Source: JANQJA01 sp040880285
GTDB taxonomy: Bacteria > Pseudomonadota > Gammaproteobacteria > Pseudomonadales > Azotimanducaceae
Reading direction: 5' to 3'
Assembly (NCBI GenBank): GCA_040880285.1
Contig: JBBDIT010000063.1
Span: forward strand, 1 to 15,818
DNA: 15,818 nt
Positions 1-7,004 of this stretch are shown piece after piece. The first letter of the stretch is position 1, and each line of letters opens with the position of its first letter. The position numbers and the translations under genes were made by a program. The notes under the pieces were generated by a model, which saw nothing but the letters and a program-made list of their open reading frames with translations, was not told the DNA's origin and did no database searches.

Positions 1-84
1 CAGGGACCTGTTTTGGAAGGCTAGGTACAGGGACGTAACGGGACCGGGCCAGGGACGGCCCATGCCTGGAAAAACAGGTCCCTG
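1..84. repeat. Palindromic REP/MITE-like element
   Basis: Bases 1-14 (CAGGGACCTGTTTT) are the exact reverse complement of bases 71-84. Inside this 14-bp stem is a symmetric 3x3 internal loop (GGA at 15-17, GGA at 68-70), then a further 4 bp (AGGC 18-21 with GCCT 64-67). A separate inner hairpin pairs GGGCC 46-50 with GGCCC 57-61 around the loop AGGGAC. CAGGGAC occurs three times on the + strand (1-7, 28-34, 50-56), with a CGGGAC variant at 39-44. It encodes no protein. Size and architecture fit an extragenic palindromic repeat or a small non-autonomous element. The left boundary cannot be known because the window begins at the first base of the repeat. Dispersal elsewhere in the genome is inferred, not seen. 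Confidence 0.6.
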
Positions 85-94
85 ACTTCGGATC

Positions 95-126
95 GAACAA
101 TCCGGTAAGGCTTGCCGGGCTTGTTC
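95..126. repeat. Stem-loop upstream of trpS
   Basis: GAACAA (95-100) pairs with TTGTTC (121-126) and the self-complementary CCGG at 102-105 pairs with CCGG at 115-118, leaving a 9-nt loop. No T-run follows on either strand, so it is not a typical intrinsic terminator. It lies upstream of the predicted trpS transcription start and might end an upstream gene or form a protein-binding site. Its function is unknown. Confidence 0.4.
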
Positions 127-160
127 AGCGTCTCTCTGGGGTCAGCGAAGGCTTTTTACC

Positions 161-189
161 GCGACATGCCCGGCGCCGTCCGCTATAAT
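161..189 (+). promoter_or_regulatory. Probable sigma-70 promoter for trpS
   Basis: A perfect −10 TATAAT lies at 184-189. With a 17-nt spacer the −35 would be GCGACA (161-166), matching four of six consensus bases (GACA). Transcription would start near 196, giving a leader of about 78 nt before the trpS ATG. No T-box or tryptophan leader peptide is recognisable in that leader. Confidence 0.5.
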
Positions 190-273
190 GCCCGTCAAAA
201 CCGCCTTCGTAACATTCTTGAACAATCCGTTCCAAATCCCGAATTTGAACCACGTAATCTGGTGTAACCTCTC

Positions 274-1488
274 ATGAGTTTGCTTGAATCGCAAAAGCGT
301 GTGCTCTCGGGTATGCGTCCGACGGGCCGAATGCATCTGGGCCATTATCATGGCGTACTGAAGAACTGGATTCGCTTGCAGCACGAATTTGACTGCATGT
401 TTTTCGTGGCCGACTGGCATGCACTGACGACGCATTACGAAGAACCGCAAATTATCGAAGAAAATGTATGGAATATGGTGGTCGACTGGCTGGCGGCGGG
501 GGTGAACCCCGGTTCGGCGACACTATTCCTGCAGTCGAAGGTACCGGAACACGCGGAATTGCACCTGCTACTGTCGATGATCACACCATTGTCATGGCTG
601 GAACGGGTGCCGTCCTACAAGGACCAGATTGCCCGGCTCAATGAGCGCGATCTTGCCACCTATGGCTTCCTCGGCTATCCACTGTTACAGAGCGCCGATA
701 TCCTGATCTATCGAGCTGGCCATGTGCCGGTCGGTGCCGACCAGGTGCCGCACGTGGAAATGACCCGCGAGGTGGCGCGGCGTTTCAATCACCTTTACGG
801 TCGTGATACCGGTTTTGAAGAAATGGCAGAAGAAGCAATCCGCAAGCTGGGCCGGAAGAATTCAAAAATGTATCGCGACCTGCGTAAGGATTTTCTTGAA
901 CAGGGCAATCAGGAGTCGCTGGACAAAGCCCGTGCCTTGCTGCAAGACCAGCAGAATATTTCCCTTGGTGACCGCGACCGGTTGTATGGCTATCTCGAAG
1001 GTGGCGGTAAAGTGATCCTGCCGGAGCCACAGTCGCTTCTGACGGATTCAGCCGTATTGCCGGGTCTCGATGGGCAGAAGATGTCAAAATCCTATGGTAA
1101 CGAGATCTCGCTGCGGGAAGAGCCCGACAGTGTCAACCAGAAAATCAAAACCATGATGACAGATCCGGCCAGGGTACGTCGATCGGATCCGGGAGATCCC
1201 AACAAGTGTCCGGTTTTCAAGCTGCACCAGGTCTATTCTGACGAGGCAACCTGCGACTGGGTGGTGCAAGGCTGTACGACCGCCGGCATTGGCTGCCTGG
1301 ATTGTAAGAAGCCGCTCATAGATGCCGTGCTCGAAGAACAACAACCGATGCGGGAACGTGCCAGGCAGTATGAGGAAAATCCCGATATCGTAAAATCGAT
1401 CGTCGCAGAAGGTTGCGAAAAAGCTCGTGCAATTGCCAGGACCACACTGGAAGATGTGCGTTCAGCCATGGGATTGGATTACCGGTAG
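274..1488 (+). CDS. trpS: Tryptophanyl-tRNA synthetase, insertion-bearing Cys4 type
   Basis: Class I aminoacyl-tRNA synthetase that charges tRNA-Trp with tryptophan using ATP, in the cytoplasm. The Rossmann core opens with SGMRPTGRMHLGHYHG (residues 12-27), where HLGH is the HIGH motif, and the second signature KMSKS is at 269-273. At 404 aa it is longer than E. coli TrpRS (334 aa). The extra length is mainly a segment at about 181-246, before KMSKS, that the short form lacks. The C-terminal helical domain carries Cys312, Cys334, Cys341 and Cys344, spaced C-x21-C-x6-C-x2-C, close to the [4Fe-4S] motif known from Thermotoga maritima TrpRS. The ATG at 274 places the Rossmann strand at the usual distance from the N terminus, although no clear Shine-Dalgarno precedes it. 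scpA follows 4 nt after the stop, suggesting co-transcription. Confidence 0.96.
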   Translation: MSLLESQKRVLSGMRPTGRMHLGHYHGVLKNWIRLQHEFDCMFFVADWHALTTHYEEPQIIEENVWNMVVDWLAAGVNPGSATLFLQSKVPEHAELHLLLSMITPLSWLERVPSYKDQIARLNERDLATYGFLGYPLLQSADILIYRAGHVPVGADQVPHVEMTREVARRFNHLYGRDTGFEEMAEEAIRKLGRKNSKMYRDLRKDFLEQGNQESLDKARALLQDQQNISLGDRDRLYGYLEGGGKVILPEPQSLLTDSAVLPGLDGQKMSKSYGNEISLREEPDSVNQKIKTMMTDPARVRRSDPGDPNKCPVFKLHQVYSDEATCDWVVQGCTTAGIGCLDCKKPLIDAVLEEQQPMRERARQYEENPDIVKSIVAEGCEKARAIARTTLEDVRSAMGLDYR

Positions 1489-1492
1489 CCAC

Positions 1493-2359
1493 ATGACGGA
1501 TACGGTGCCAGAAACAGAAATTTCACGACAGCCTGCAAGACCCGGACAGGGCGAGATGGCGTTCGCGGTGGTTGACGGCACGCCCATGACGCAGTTGCCG
1601 CTGGATCTTTATATTCCGCCGGATGCGCTCGAAGTATTCCTCGAGGCCTTTGAGGGGCCGCTGGATTTATTGCTGTATTTGATCAAGCGCCAGAACCTCG
1701 ACATCCTTGATATCAAGGTAGCAGAAATTACCCGTCAGTATATGGACTATATCGACCTGATGACCGAGATGCAGTTCGAACTGGCGGCGGAGTACCTGGT
1801 CATGGCGGCAGTACTCGCCGAGATTAAATCCCGGATGCTGCTGCCCCGGCAAGGTGACGAAGAGGCCGAGGAAGAAGATCCGCGAGCGGAACTGATCCGG
1901 CGCCTGCAGGAATACGAGCGCTTTAAACAGGCGGCCATGGACATTGATGACCTTTCCCGCACGGAACGCGACTTCTGGATCGGCAGTGCCGATGTGCCGA
2001 AAATCGATAAGCCGAGGCCGTTACCGGACGTGCAATTGCAGGAAATGCTGGTGGTACTGGCGAAGGTGCTGAAGCGAGCTGAACGATTTGCCAGCCATCA
2101 TATTGCGCTGGAACCCCTGTCGACCCGTGAGCGTATGTCGACAATTCTGGATCGGGTCAATCAATCCCGTGGCCAGTTTGTTTCGTTCGTGAGCCTGTTT
2201 ACCGCCGAGGAAGGTAAGGCCGGTGTCATTGTGACTTTTCTGGCCACGATGGAACTGATCAAGGAATCATTGCTCGAATTTGTCCAGACGGAACCGTTTT
2301 CACCGATCCATGTGAAAGCAAAGTCAGCATCGGTTGAAGAAACCGGTGCGGCGCGGTAA
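1493..2359 (+). CDS. scpA: Segregation and condensation protein A
   Basis: ScpA is the kleisin subunit that bridges the two heads of SMC and, with ScpB, forms the bacterial condensin that compacts and segregates the chromosome. The kleisin signature FEGPLDLLLYLIKRQNLDIL starts at about residue 53. It is followed by the N-terminal helical domain with EYLVMAAVLAEIKSRMLLP (100-118), an acidic linker (EEAEEEDPRAE, about 123-133) and a C-terminal winged-helix region (about 205-275). I chose ATG 1493 (288 aa), 4 nt after the trpS stop. The reading frame is open back to an ATG at 1427, but that would overlap trpS by 62 nt. The in-frame ATG at 1556, with AGGG at 1548-1551, and the ATG at 1586 are alternatives, since residues before about 45 are not conserved. 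scpB follows after a 50-nt gap. Confidence 0.93.
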   Translation: MTDTVPETEISRQPARPGQGEMAFAVVDGTPMTQLPLDLYIPPDALEVFLEAFEGPLDLLLYLIKRQNLDILDIKVAEITRQYMDYIDLMTEMQFELAAEYLVMAAVLAEIKSRMLLPRQGDEEAEEEDPRAELIRRLQEYERFKQAAMDIDDLSRTERDFWIGSADVPKIDKPRPLPDVQLQEMLVVLAKVLKRAERFASHHIALEPLSTRERMSTILDRVNQSRGQFVSFVSLFTAEEGKAGVIVTFLATMELIKESLLEFVQTEPFSPIHVKAKSASVEETGAAR

Positions 2360-2409
2360 CGAGCCATCACAACACACAAACATCAAAAAAAGTTGGTAGT
2401 CATAAATCT

Positions 2410-3291
2410 ATGAGTGAATTTCCTGCGCTCAAGCAAATTATTGAAGGCGCCATCCTGGCTTCAGACCGGCCGCTTAGTATCGATGCCATGATCTCGCTGT
2501 TTGAAGGCGAGCAACCCACCAGGGCCGAGATCAAGGCAACCCTGACGCAGATCGAGTCTGACTGTGACGGTCGTGGATTCGAATTAAAGGAAGTGGCGAG
2601 CGGTTATCGCTTCCAGGTGCGCGAGGATTTTGGTGAATGGGTGGGGCGACTGTGGGAAGAGCGCCCGCCTCGCTACACCCGTGCGCTGCTCGAGACCCTG
2701 GCGCTCATTGCCTACAAGCAGCCCATCACACGCGGTGATATTGAAGAAATTCGCGGCGTTGCCGTCAGCACCAATATCATTCGGACTTTGCTGGAACGTG
2801 AATGGATACGGGTTGTCGGCCATCGTGACGTGCCGGGTCGACCCGCAATCTACGCAACCACCAAAACCTTTCTCGACTATTTCAACCTGTCGAGTCTTGA
2901 TGAATTGCCAACCCTGTCTGAAATCAAGGACCTGGAAAGAGTGAACGAGGAACTCGACCTCGACGACGAAGAGCTGATTGCACCACCGTCGCTCGAGATG
3001 CGCCTGGAAGAGGGTGACGATGAGTCCAGTATGAATGATGCCGAGCTGGACGAAGTGACCAATACCGTCAATTCGATTCAGGAAAATATCAGGAACCTGT
3101 TTGCTGAGGAAGAAGAAGCTGATATTGATGAGGATGCCGATATCGATGAGGAAGCCGATGAAGCTGAGATGCGGCAGGCTGCAACCGGCGACCCGGATCC
3201 TGATCAGGCTACACCGGACGATGTGATTGACGGATCAGGGCAGGCGGATCCGGTCGAGCCATCCGAGGTCAATGATGATGGGAAGCAGTAA
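2410..3291 (+). CDS. scpB: Segregation and condensation protein B with acidic tail
   Basis: ScpB dimers bind the ScpA linker and complete the SMC-ScpA-ScpB condensin. Two winged-helix domains are visible: the first at about residues 5-85, the second at about 90-165. The family hallmarks ETLALIAYKQPITRGDIEEI (95-114) and GRPAIYATTKTFLDYF (143-158, followed by NLSSLDELP) lie in the second domain. After about residue 175 the chain becomes strongly acidic and low in complexity up to residue 293, including the near repeat DIDEDA/DIDEEA at 238-249. Bacillus ScpB ends at about 200 residues, so the tail is an extra, probably disordered, extension. ATG 2410 has no clear ribosome-binding site. rluB starts 17 nt downstream, an arrangement common in proteobacteria. 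Confidence 0.94.
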   Translation: MSEFPALKQIIEGAILASDRPLSIDAMISLFEGEQPTRAEIKATLTQIESDCDGRGFELKEVASGYRFQVREDFGEWVGRLWEERPPRYTRALLETLALIAYKQPITRGDIEEIRGVAVSTNIIRTLLEREWIRVVGHRDVPGRPAIYATTKTFLDYFNLSSLDELPTLSEIKDLERVNEELDLDDEELIAPPSLEMRLEEGDDESSMNDAELDEVTNTVNSIQENIRNLFAEEEEADIDEDADIDEEADEAEMRQAATGDPDPDQATPDDVIDGSGQADPVEPSEVNDDGKQ

Positions 3292-3308
3292 CCACCCGGA
3301 CAATCCCC

Positions 3309-4064
3309 GTGTCTGAAAAAATCCAGAAGGTTCTGGCGTCCCATGGCCTCGGCAGTCGCCGTGAAGCCGAGAAATGGATCGCCGAGGGACGAGTGACGGT
3401 CAATGGCAAGGTTGCGACCATCGGTGATCGGGTGGAACCCGATGACCGGCTGGTGGTGGATGGGAAACCTGTCAGCCAGAAACCGTTGCGGCATCGTGTC
3501 CTGCTCTATAACAAACCGACTGGTGAAATCGTGTCCCGGGATGATCCGGAGGGGCGCCCCTCAGTATTCGATCGCCTCCCCAGGATCAAGGGGCAACGCT
3601 GGATTGCAGTAGGACGACTCGACTTCAATACCAGTGGATTGCTCCTGTTCACAACCGATGGTGAACTGGCCAATCGTTTGATGCACCCCTCGTTCCAGAT
3701 TGAGCGGGAGTATGTGGTGCGTGTCATGGGTGAGGTGACTGACGCCAGGCTCCAGAATATGCGCGATGGCGTCATGCTGGAAGACGGTGTGGCACGCTTT
3801 TCTGATATCCAGAAAGGCCAACAAGAAGATGGCACCAATAGTTGGTACTACGTGGTTTTGATGCAAGGGCGTAATCGTGAAGTGCGGCGCTTGTGGGAAT
3901 CCCAGGGTCTGGTGGTCAGCCGGTTAAAACGCGTTCGGTACGGCAACATCATGATTCCGTCCGCTGTACGGGCTGGCCGTTACGCAGATCTTGAACCAAA
4001 ACAGGTCAAAGAGTTGTACAACCTGGTCAAGCTGCGGCGATCATCGCCCCGGCCACGCCGCTAG
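3309..4064 (+). CDS. rluB: 23S rRNA pseudouridine synthase RluB
   Basis: RluB-family enzyme; E. coli RluB isomerises U2605 of 23S rRNA to pseudouridine. The N-terminal S4 RNA-binding domain covers about residues 2-60 (EKIQKVLASHGLGSRREAEK). The RsuA/RluB/E/F catalytic domain follows, with GRLDFNTSGLLLFTTDGEL from residue 102, where Asp105 is the catalytic aspartate, and the family motif GRNREVRRLWE (187-197). It starts with GTG at 3309, chosen because it gives the standard SEKIQKVLA opening. No strong Shine-Dalgarno is visible apart from GGGAAG at the end of scpB. At 251 aa it is shorter than E. coli RluB (about 290 aa): the long basic C-terminal tail is reduced to RRSSPRPRR. Placement after scpB is typical. 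RluE/RluF paralogues are less likely on context. Confidence 0.93.
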   Translation: MSEKIQKVLASHGLGSRREAEKWIAEGRVTVNGKVATIGDRVEPDDRLVVDGKPVSQKPLRHRVLLYNKPTGEIVSRDDPEGRPSVFDRLPRIKGQRWIAVGRLDFNTSGLLLFTTDGELANRLMHPSFQIEREYVVRVMGEVTDARLQNMRDGVMLEDGVARFSDIQKGQQEDGTNSWYYVVLMQGRNREVRRLWESQGLVVSRLKRVRYGNIMIPSAVRAGRYADLEPKQVKELYNLVKLRRSSPRPRR

Positions 4065-4071
4065 GAAACCC

Positions 4072-4090
4072 CGGTGCCGAAATTGCACCG
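4072..4090. terminator. Hairpin in convergent gap, possible weak terminator
   Basis: CGGTGC (4072-4077) pairs with GCACCG (4085-4090) around the 7-nt loop CGAAATT, 7 nt after the rluB stop. On the + strand no T-run follows. On the − strand only GGGGTTTCC follows. A smaller hairpin, GGCA 4115-4118 with TGCC 4122-4125, lies in the same gap. Termination between the converging rluB and yciK is expected, but neither hairpin is a convincing intrinsic terminator. Nothing else is visible in the 114-nt gap. Confidence 0.3.
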
Positions 4091-4178
4091 CATAATGCTG
4101 ACGGTCCTCGCCGCGGCACTGTGCCAGGAAACCTCGGAATAAGCCCGGCAAGATTTGGCGGAATTGATCGTTGGTTCC

Positions 4179-4913
4179 CTATGGCGTAAATGTCCGTCCG
4201 TTTTCCGCTTTACTATCCGCCCCAAACAGATACAGGTAGAGCGGCATCAGTTCGTCGGCAGTTTTTAGCGACATCGGATCCTCGTTAGGAAATGCCGCTG
4301 CGCGCATTTTTGTCCGTGTGCCACCAGGGTTCAATATATTGACGCGTATGTTGGACGTATTTTCCAGTTCTTGTGCCAACAGTTTGGCGAGACCCTCCAT
4401 CGCGTATTTCGATACCGAATAAGGACCCCAATAGGCGCGTGGCGTGGCGCCAACGCCGGAACTGGTAAAAACCAGCGAGGCATCTTCCGATTTGCGTAGC
4501 AGGGGTAACAGGAGGCGGGTCAAAAGAAAAACCGCATTGAAGTTAACCTGCATCACCTGCATCCACTCGTTAGGATCATAGTGTTCAATCGGGATCCGTT
4601 TCCCCAGGATCGCGGCATTGTGCAGGAGGCCATCCAGCCGCTGGTAATTGGACTCGATGACTTCTGCCAGGTGCTGCATATCATCAGCCGAGGCGTTCAT
4701 CAGGTCCATGGGAACGATGCCGGGCTCCGGACCACCGGCTTCGACGATCTCATCGTAAACGGCTTCCAGTTTGCCAGTGGTGCGACCGAGAAGAATCACC
4801 GTGGCGCCGTGGCGGGCAAAGGTCGTTGCGGCGGTGCGGCCGATACCATCGCCGGCACCTGTGACGAGAATGATGCGATCTTTGAGCAGATCCGGGGGCG
4901 CCGAGTAATTCAT
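4179..4913 (-). CDS. yciK: YciK-type short-chain dehydrogenase/reductase
   Basis: Classical SDR oxidoreductase, presumably NAD(P)-dependent and cytoplasmic. The substrate of the YciK family is not established. The Rossmann glycine motif TGAGDGIG is at residues 18-25 and the structural HNAA at 98-101. The catalytic Asn is probably Asn124 (VNFN), with Ser151/Ser152 and the YxxxK pair Tyr165/Lys169 (YSVSK), so the active site looks intact. NPGGTRTKMR (195-204) is a typical YciK segment. At 244 aa it ends at GRTFTP, a little shorter than E. coli YciK (252 aa). Its ATG overlaps the ubiG stop (ATGA, 4910-4913), and there is no separate good ribosome-binding site, so translation is probably coupled to ubiG. 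In Pseudomonas-like genomes yciK follows ubiG and mupP; mupP is absent here. Confidence 0.88.
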   Translation of the reverse strand: MNYSAPPDLLKDRIILVTGAGDGIGRTAATTFARHGATVILLGRTTGKLEAVYDEIVEAGGPEPGIVPMDLMNASADDMQHLAEVIESNYQRLDGLLHNAAILGKRIPIEHYDPNEWMQVMQVNFNAVFLLTRLLLPLLRKSEDASLVFTSSGVGATPRAYWGPYSVSKYAMEGLAKLLAQELENTSNIRVNILNPGGTRTKMRAAAFPNEDPMSLKTADELMPLYLYLFGADSKAENGRTFTP

Positions 4914-5626
4914 GGCGTTGGTGCCGTTGCATGGACCAGATAGTTGACGTCCGTGTCGCGACCCAGTTTGTAGACCTGGGTCAGTGGATTGTAGGTCATA
5001 CCCGTGACATCCTTGAGTTCAAAATCATGGGCCCGAAGGAACGCGGCCAGTTCCGCCGGGCGAATAAACTTTTCGTAGTGGTGCGTGCCCCTCGGCAATA
5101 ACTTCAACACGTATTCGGCGCCCACCACCGCCAGCAAATAGGATTTGGGATTGCGATTGATGGTGGACAAAAACAGGTGCCCACCGGGTTTGAGCAGTTG
5201 TTTGCAGGCACCGATCACCGAAGCCGGGTTGGGCACATGCTCGAGCATCTCAAGGCAGGTCACGACATCGAATTGACCAGGGTGAGCCGACGCAAAATCT
5301 TCGACGGTCGACTTCCTGTAATCGATTGCATCGCCCAGGCCCGATTCCTCCGCGTGCAGCCTGGCCACTTGCAAGGGTTTGTCCGCCATATCGATGCCGG
5401 TCACGCGCGCGCCCTCGCGCGCCAGGGACTCGGTGAGAATGCCGCCGCCGCAACCCACATCGAGTAGGCTCTTGGCGGTAAGGTCAACACGCGCTTTGAT
5501 ATAGCCGACACGCAGTGGATTGATCGCATGCAAGGGCTTGAACTCACTGGTTTCATCCCACCACTTGCGTGCCAGCGCATCGAATTTATGGATTTCAGCC
5601 TCGTCGATGTTTTGTGGCGTCGTCAT
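4910..5626 (-). CDS. ubiG: Ubiquinone biosynthesis O-methyltransferase UbiG
   Basis: SAM-dependent methyltransferase that performs both O-methylations of the ubiquinone ring. The class I SAM-binding motif LLDVGCGGG is at residues 54-62, the acidic end of strand 2 is in GIDM (77-80), and CLEMLEHVP (124-132) forms the post-motif region. IHKFDALARKWWDETSEFKP (12-31) is the typical UbiG N terminus. Length 238 aa matches E. coli UbiG (240 aa). The frame stays open upstream to 5728, but ATG 5626 is the start: it restores the conserved N terminus, has a strong AGAGGA 7 nt upstream, and overlaps the mtaD stop by 4 nt (5623-5626). Coupling to an enzyme acting on MTA or SAH is suggestive, because UbiG produces SAH. 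Confidence 0.95.
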   Translation of the reverse strand: MTTPQNIDEAEIHKFDALARKWWDETSEFKPLHAINPLRVGYIKARVDLTAKSLLDVGCGGGILTESLAREGARVTGIDMADKPLQVARLHAEESGLGDAIDYRKSTVEDFASAHPGQFDVVTCLEMLEHVPNPASVIGACKQLLKPGGHLFLSTINRNPKSYLLAVVGAEYVLKLLPRGTHHYEKFIRPAELAAFLRAHDFELKDVTGMTYNPLTQVYKLGRDTDVNYLVHATAPTP

Positions 5627-6942
5627 GTCTGCATCCTCTTGAACCATTGGTCCACCTTGTCGCGCAGCCGGTCTGCGTCCAATTGGGTAAATTCGCGATT
5701 GGCCAGGAGGCGTTGGCCCCGAATCCACACGTCCGTGACCTGGTGCCCGGTCGCGGTGTACACCAGTTGCGAAATGGGATGGTGCATCGGCTGGAAGTTC
5801 AACGAGGACACATCCACTGCCGTGATATCAGCCTGCTTGCCGATCTCGAGGCTGCCAATCTCGGCTTCCATACCGATCATTCTCGCGCCATTGATGGTCG
5901 CGATTGAAAGCGCCTCGTGTGCATTGAGCGCGGTGGCATCCATCGCGACTACCTTGGCCATGAGCGCGGCACTGCGCATTTCTTCCAGCATATCCAGATT
6001 ATTATTGCTGGCGGCGCCGTCGCTACCAAGGGCGACATTGACGCCAGCCTGCATCAGGTCATTGACCCGGCACAAGCCACTGGCAAGTTTCATATTGGAT
6101 TCCGGACAATGCACAACGTGGGCCCCGCACTCGGCAAGCTGGCTGATTTCCTCATCTGACAATTGCGTCATGTGGACCGTTTGCATTCGCGGCGACAGGA
6201 GTCCGAGTGCACTGATTCGCGCCATTGGCCTTTGGCCGGAGTTTGCAACCGCGGTTTTTACTTCGGTCGCTGTTTCGTGCAAGTGCAGGTGAATCGGGAT
6301 ATCCAGTTGTGCTGACTGTTTGCCAATTTCCCTCAACGCATCGTCGGTCACGGTATAAGGCGCATGCGGTGCGAACGCGGTCTTGACCAGCTCATTGGAC
6401 TTGAGTTCGGCGTGCAGCGCCAGTGCCTTGTCGATGTGTTCCTGTTCCGATGCCGCCCAGGCATTGGAGAACTGGATAACCGGCAGGCACACCTGGGCGC
6501 GAAAGTGATGATCCGTGTACGCACGCGCGGTGGCATCGGGGAAAAAGTAGGTATCCACCGCGCAGGTCGTACCGGTCCTGATCATTTCGGCGATCGCAAG
6601 CGTGGTACCGTCATAGGCAAAGTCATAATCGACAAACCGGCCTTCCACCGGCCAGATATGGTTCTCCAGCCAATCCATCAATTCGCGGTCGTCAGAATAG
6701 CCACGCAGCAATGTCATCGCGGCATGTCCGTGGGCGTTGATCAGCCCGGGTATCACAATGTGATGGTCCAATTGGGCGTGCTTGGCTTGCGGATAATTTT
6801 TGATCGCTTCGGCTTGCGGTAACAAATCAACGATCCGCTCATCAGCGATCACCAGCGCGTGATCTTCCAGGCAGGTTTCAGGTGGTACCACCGGAATGAT
6901 CCAACGCGCCAATATCAGGGTGTGGGTATCTTGCTTTGGCAT
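5623..6942 (-). CDS. mtaD: MTA/SAH-deaminase-type amidohydrolase
   Basis: Metal-dependent amidohydrolase of the TRZ/ATZ, 5'-methylthioadenosine/S-adenosylhomocysteine deaminase group, which converts the adenine of MTA or SAH to hypoxanthine. Metal-site motifs are visible: the first HxH in NAHGH (His71 and His73), HLHLHET with His220 and Glu223 spaced like the family H-xx-E pair, a VHMT histidine (His257), and LGSDGAASNNN with the metal-binding Asp308. The barrel is flanked by small beta-sandwich parts, with GKQADITAVD (368-377) a typical C-terminal amidohydrolase segment. Length of 439 aa is normal. It is first in a − strand operon with ubiG and yciK. The Pseudomonas aeruginosa homologue in this neighbourhood (PA3170) is an MTA deaminase. 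MTA, SAH or another purine as the true substrate is inferred from family and context; related guanine or triazine hydrolases are less likely. Confidence 0.85.
   Translation of the reverse strand: MPKQDTHTLILARWIIPVVPPETCLEDHALVIADERIVDLLPQAEAIKNYPQAKHAQLDHHIVIPGLINAHGHAAMTLLRGYSDDRELMDWLENHIWPVEGRFVDYDFAYDGTTLAIAEMIRTGTTCAVDTYFFPDATARAYTDHHFRAQVCLPVIQFSNAWAASEQEHIDKALALHAELKSNELVKTAFAPHAPYTVTDDALREIGKQSAQLDIPIHLHLHETATEVKTAVANSGQRPMARISALGLLSPRMQTVHMTQLSDEEISQLAECGAHVVHCPESNMKLASGLCRVNDLMQAGVNVALGSDGAASNNNLDMLEEMRSAALMAKVVAMDATALNAHEALSIATINGARMIGMEAEIGSLEIGKQADITAVDVSSLNFQPMHHPISQLVYTATGHQVTDVWIRGQRLLANREFTQLDADRLRDKVDQWFKRMQT
5634..5639 (-). promoter_or_regulatory. Shine-Dalgarno that fixes the ubiG start
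   Basis: On the − strand AGAGGA (5639 to 5634) sits 7 nt before the ATG at 5626, inside the end of the upstream deaminase gene. It is the strongest ribosome-binding site in the window and excludes the longer upstream start. Confidence 0.75.
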
Positions 6943-6970
6943 AAGAAATCAGGCTAGAAACTCGTTCCGC

Positions 6971-6976
6971 ATTATA
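6971..6976 (-). promoter_or_regulatory. Probable −10 of the mtaD-ubiG-yciK operon
   Basis: A perfect TATAAT reads on the − strand (6976 to 6971), about 29 nt before the mtaD ATG. No good −35 hexamer lies 16-18 nt upstream. The implied leader is very short (about 20 nt). It faces away from the gyrA −10 at 7023-7028, with 46 nt between them. Confidence 0.4.
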
Positions 6977-7004
6977 CATATCCACGGGTCTTTAAGGCGG
7001 GCTT

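Noticed and set aside
1..61. CAGGGAC repeats as a CRISPR array
   Set aside because: The repeats are only 7 nt with uneven short spacing and no cas genes. They belong to the palindromic element.
196..273. T-box or trp leader upstream of trpS
   Set aside because: The leader is too short, has no T-box core sequence or specifier stem, and no Trp-rich leader peptide.
1427..1492. Longer scpA start overlapping trpS
   Set aside because: It would overlap trpS by 62 nt and add an unconserved peptide. ATG 1493 fits the 4-nt spacing.
5627..5728. Longer ubiG start adding 34 residues
   Set aside because: The extra residues are read from inside mtaD in another frame. ATG 5626 has a strong Shine-Dalgarno and gives the standard N terminus and length.
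5528..6292. 254-aa open frame on the + strand over ubiG and mtaD
   Set aside because: It lies wholly antisense to two well-supported genes and shows no domain, so it is a codon-bias shadow.
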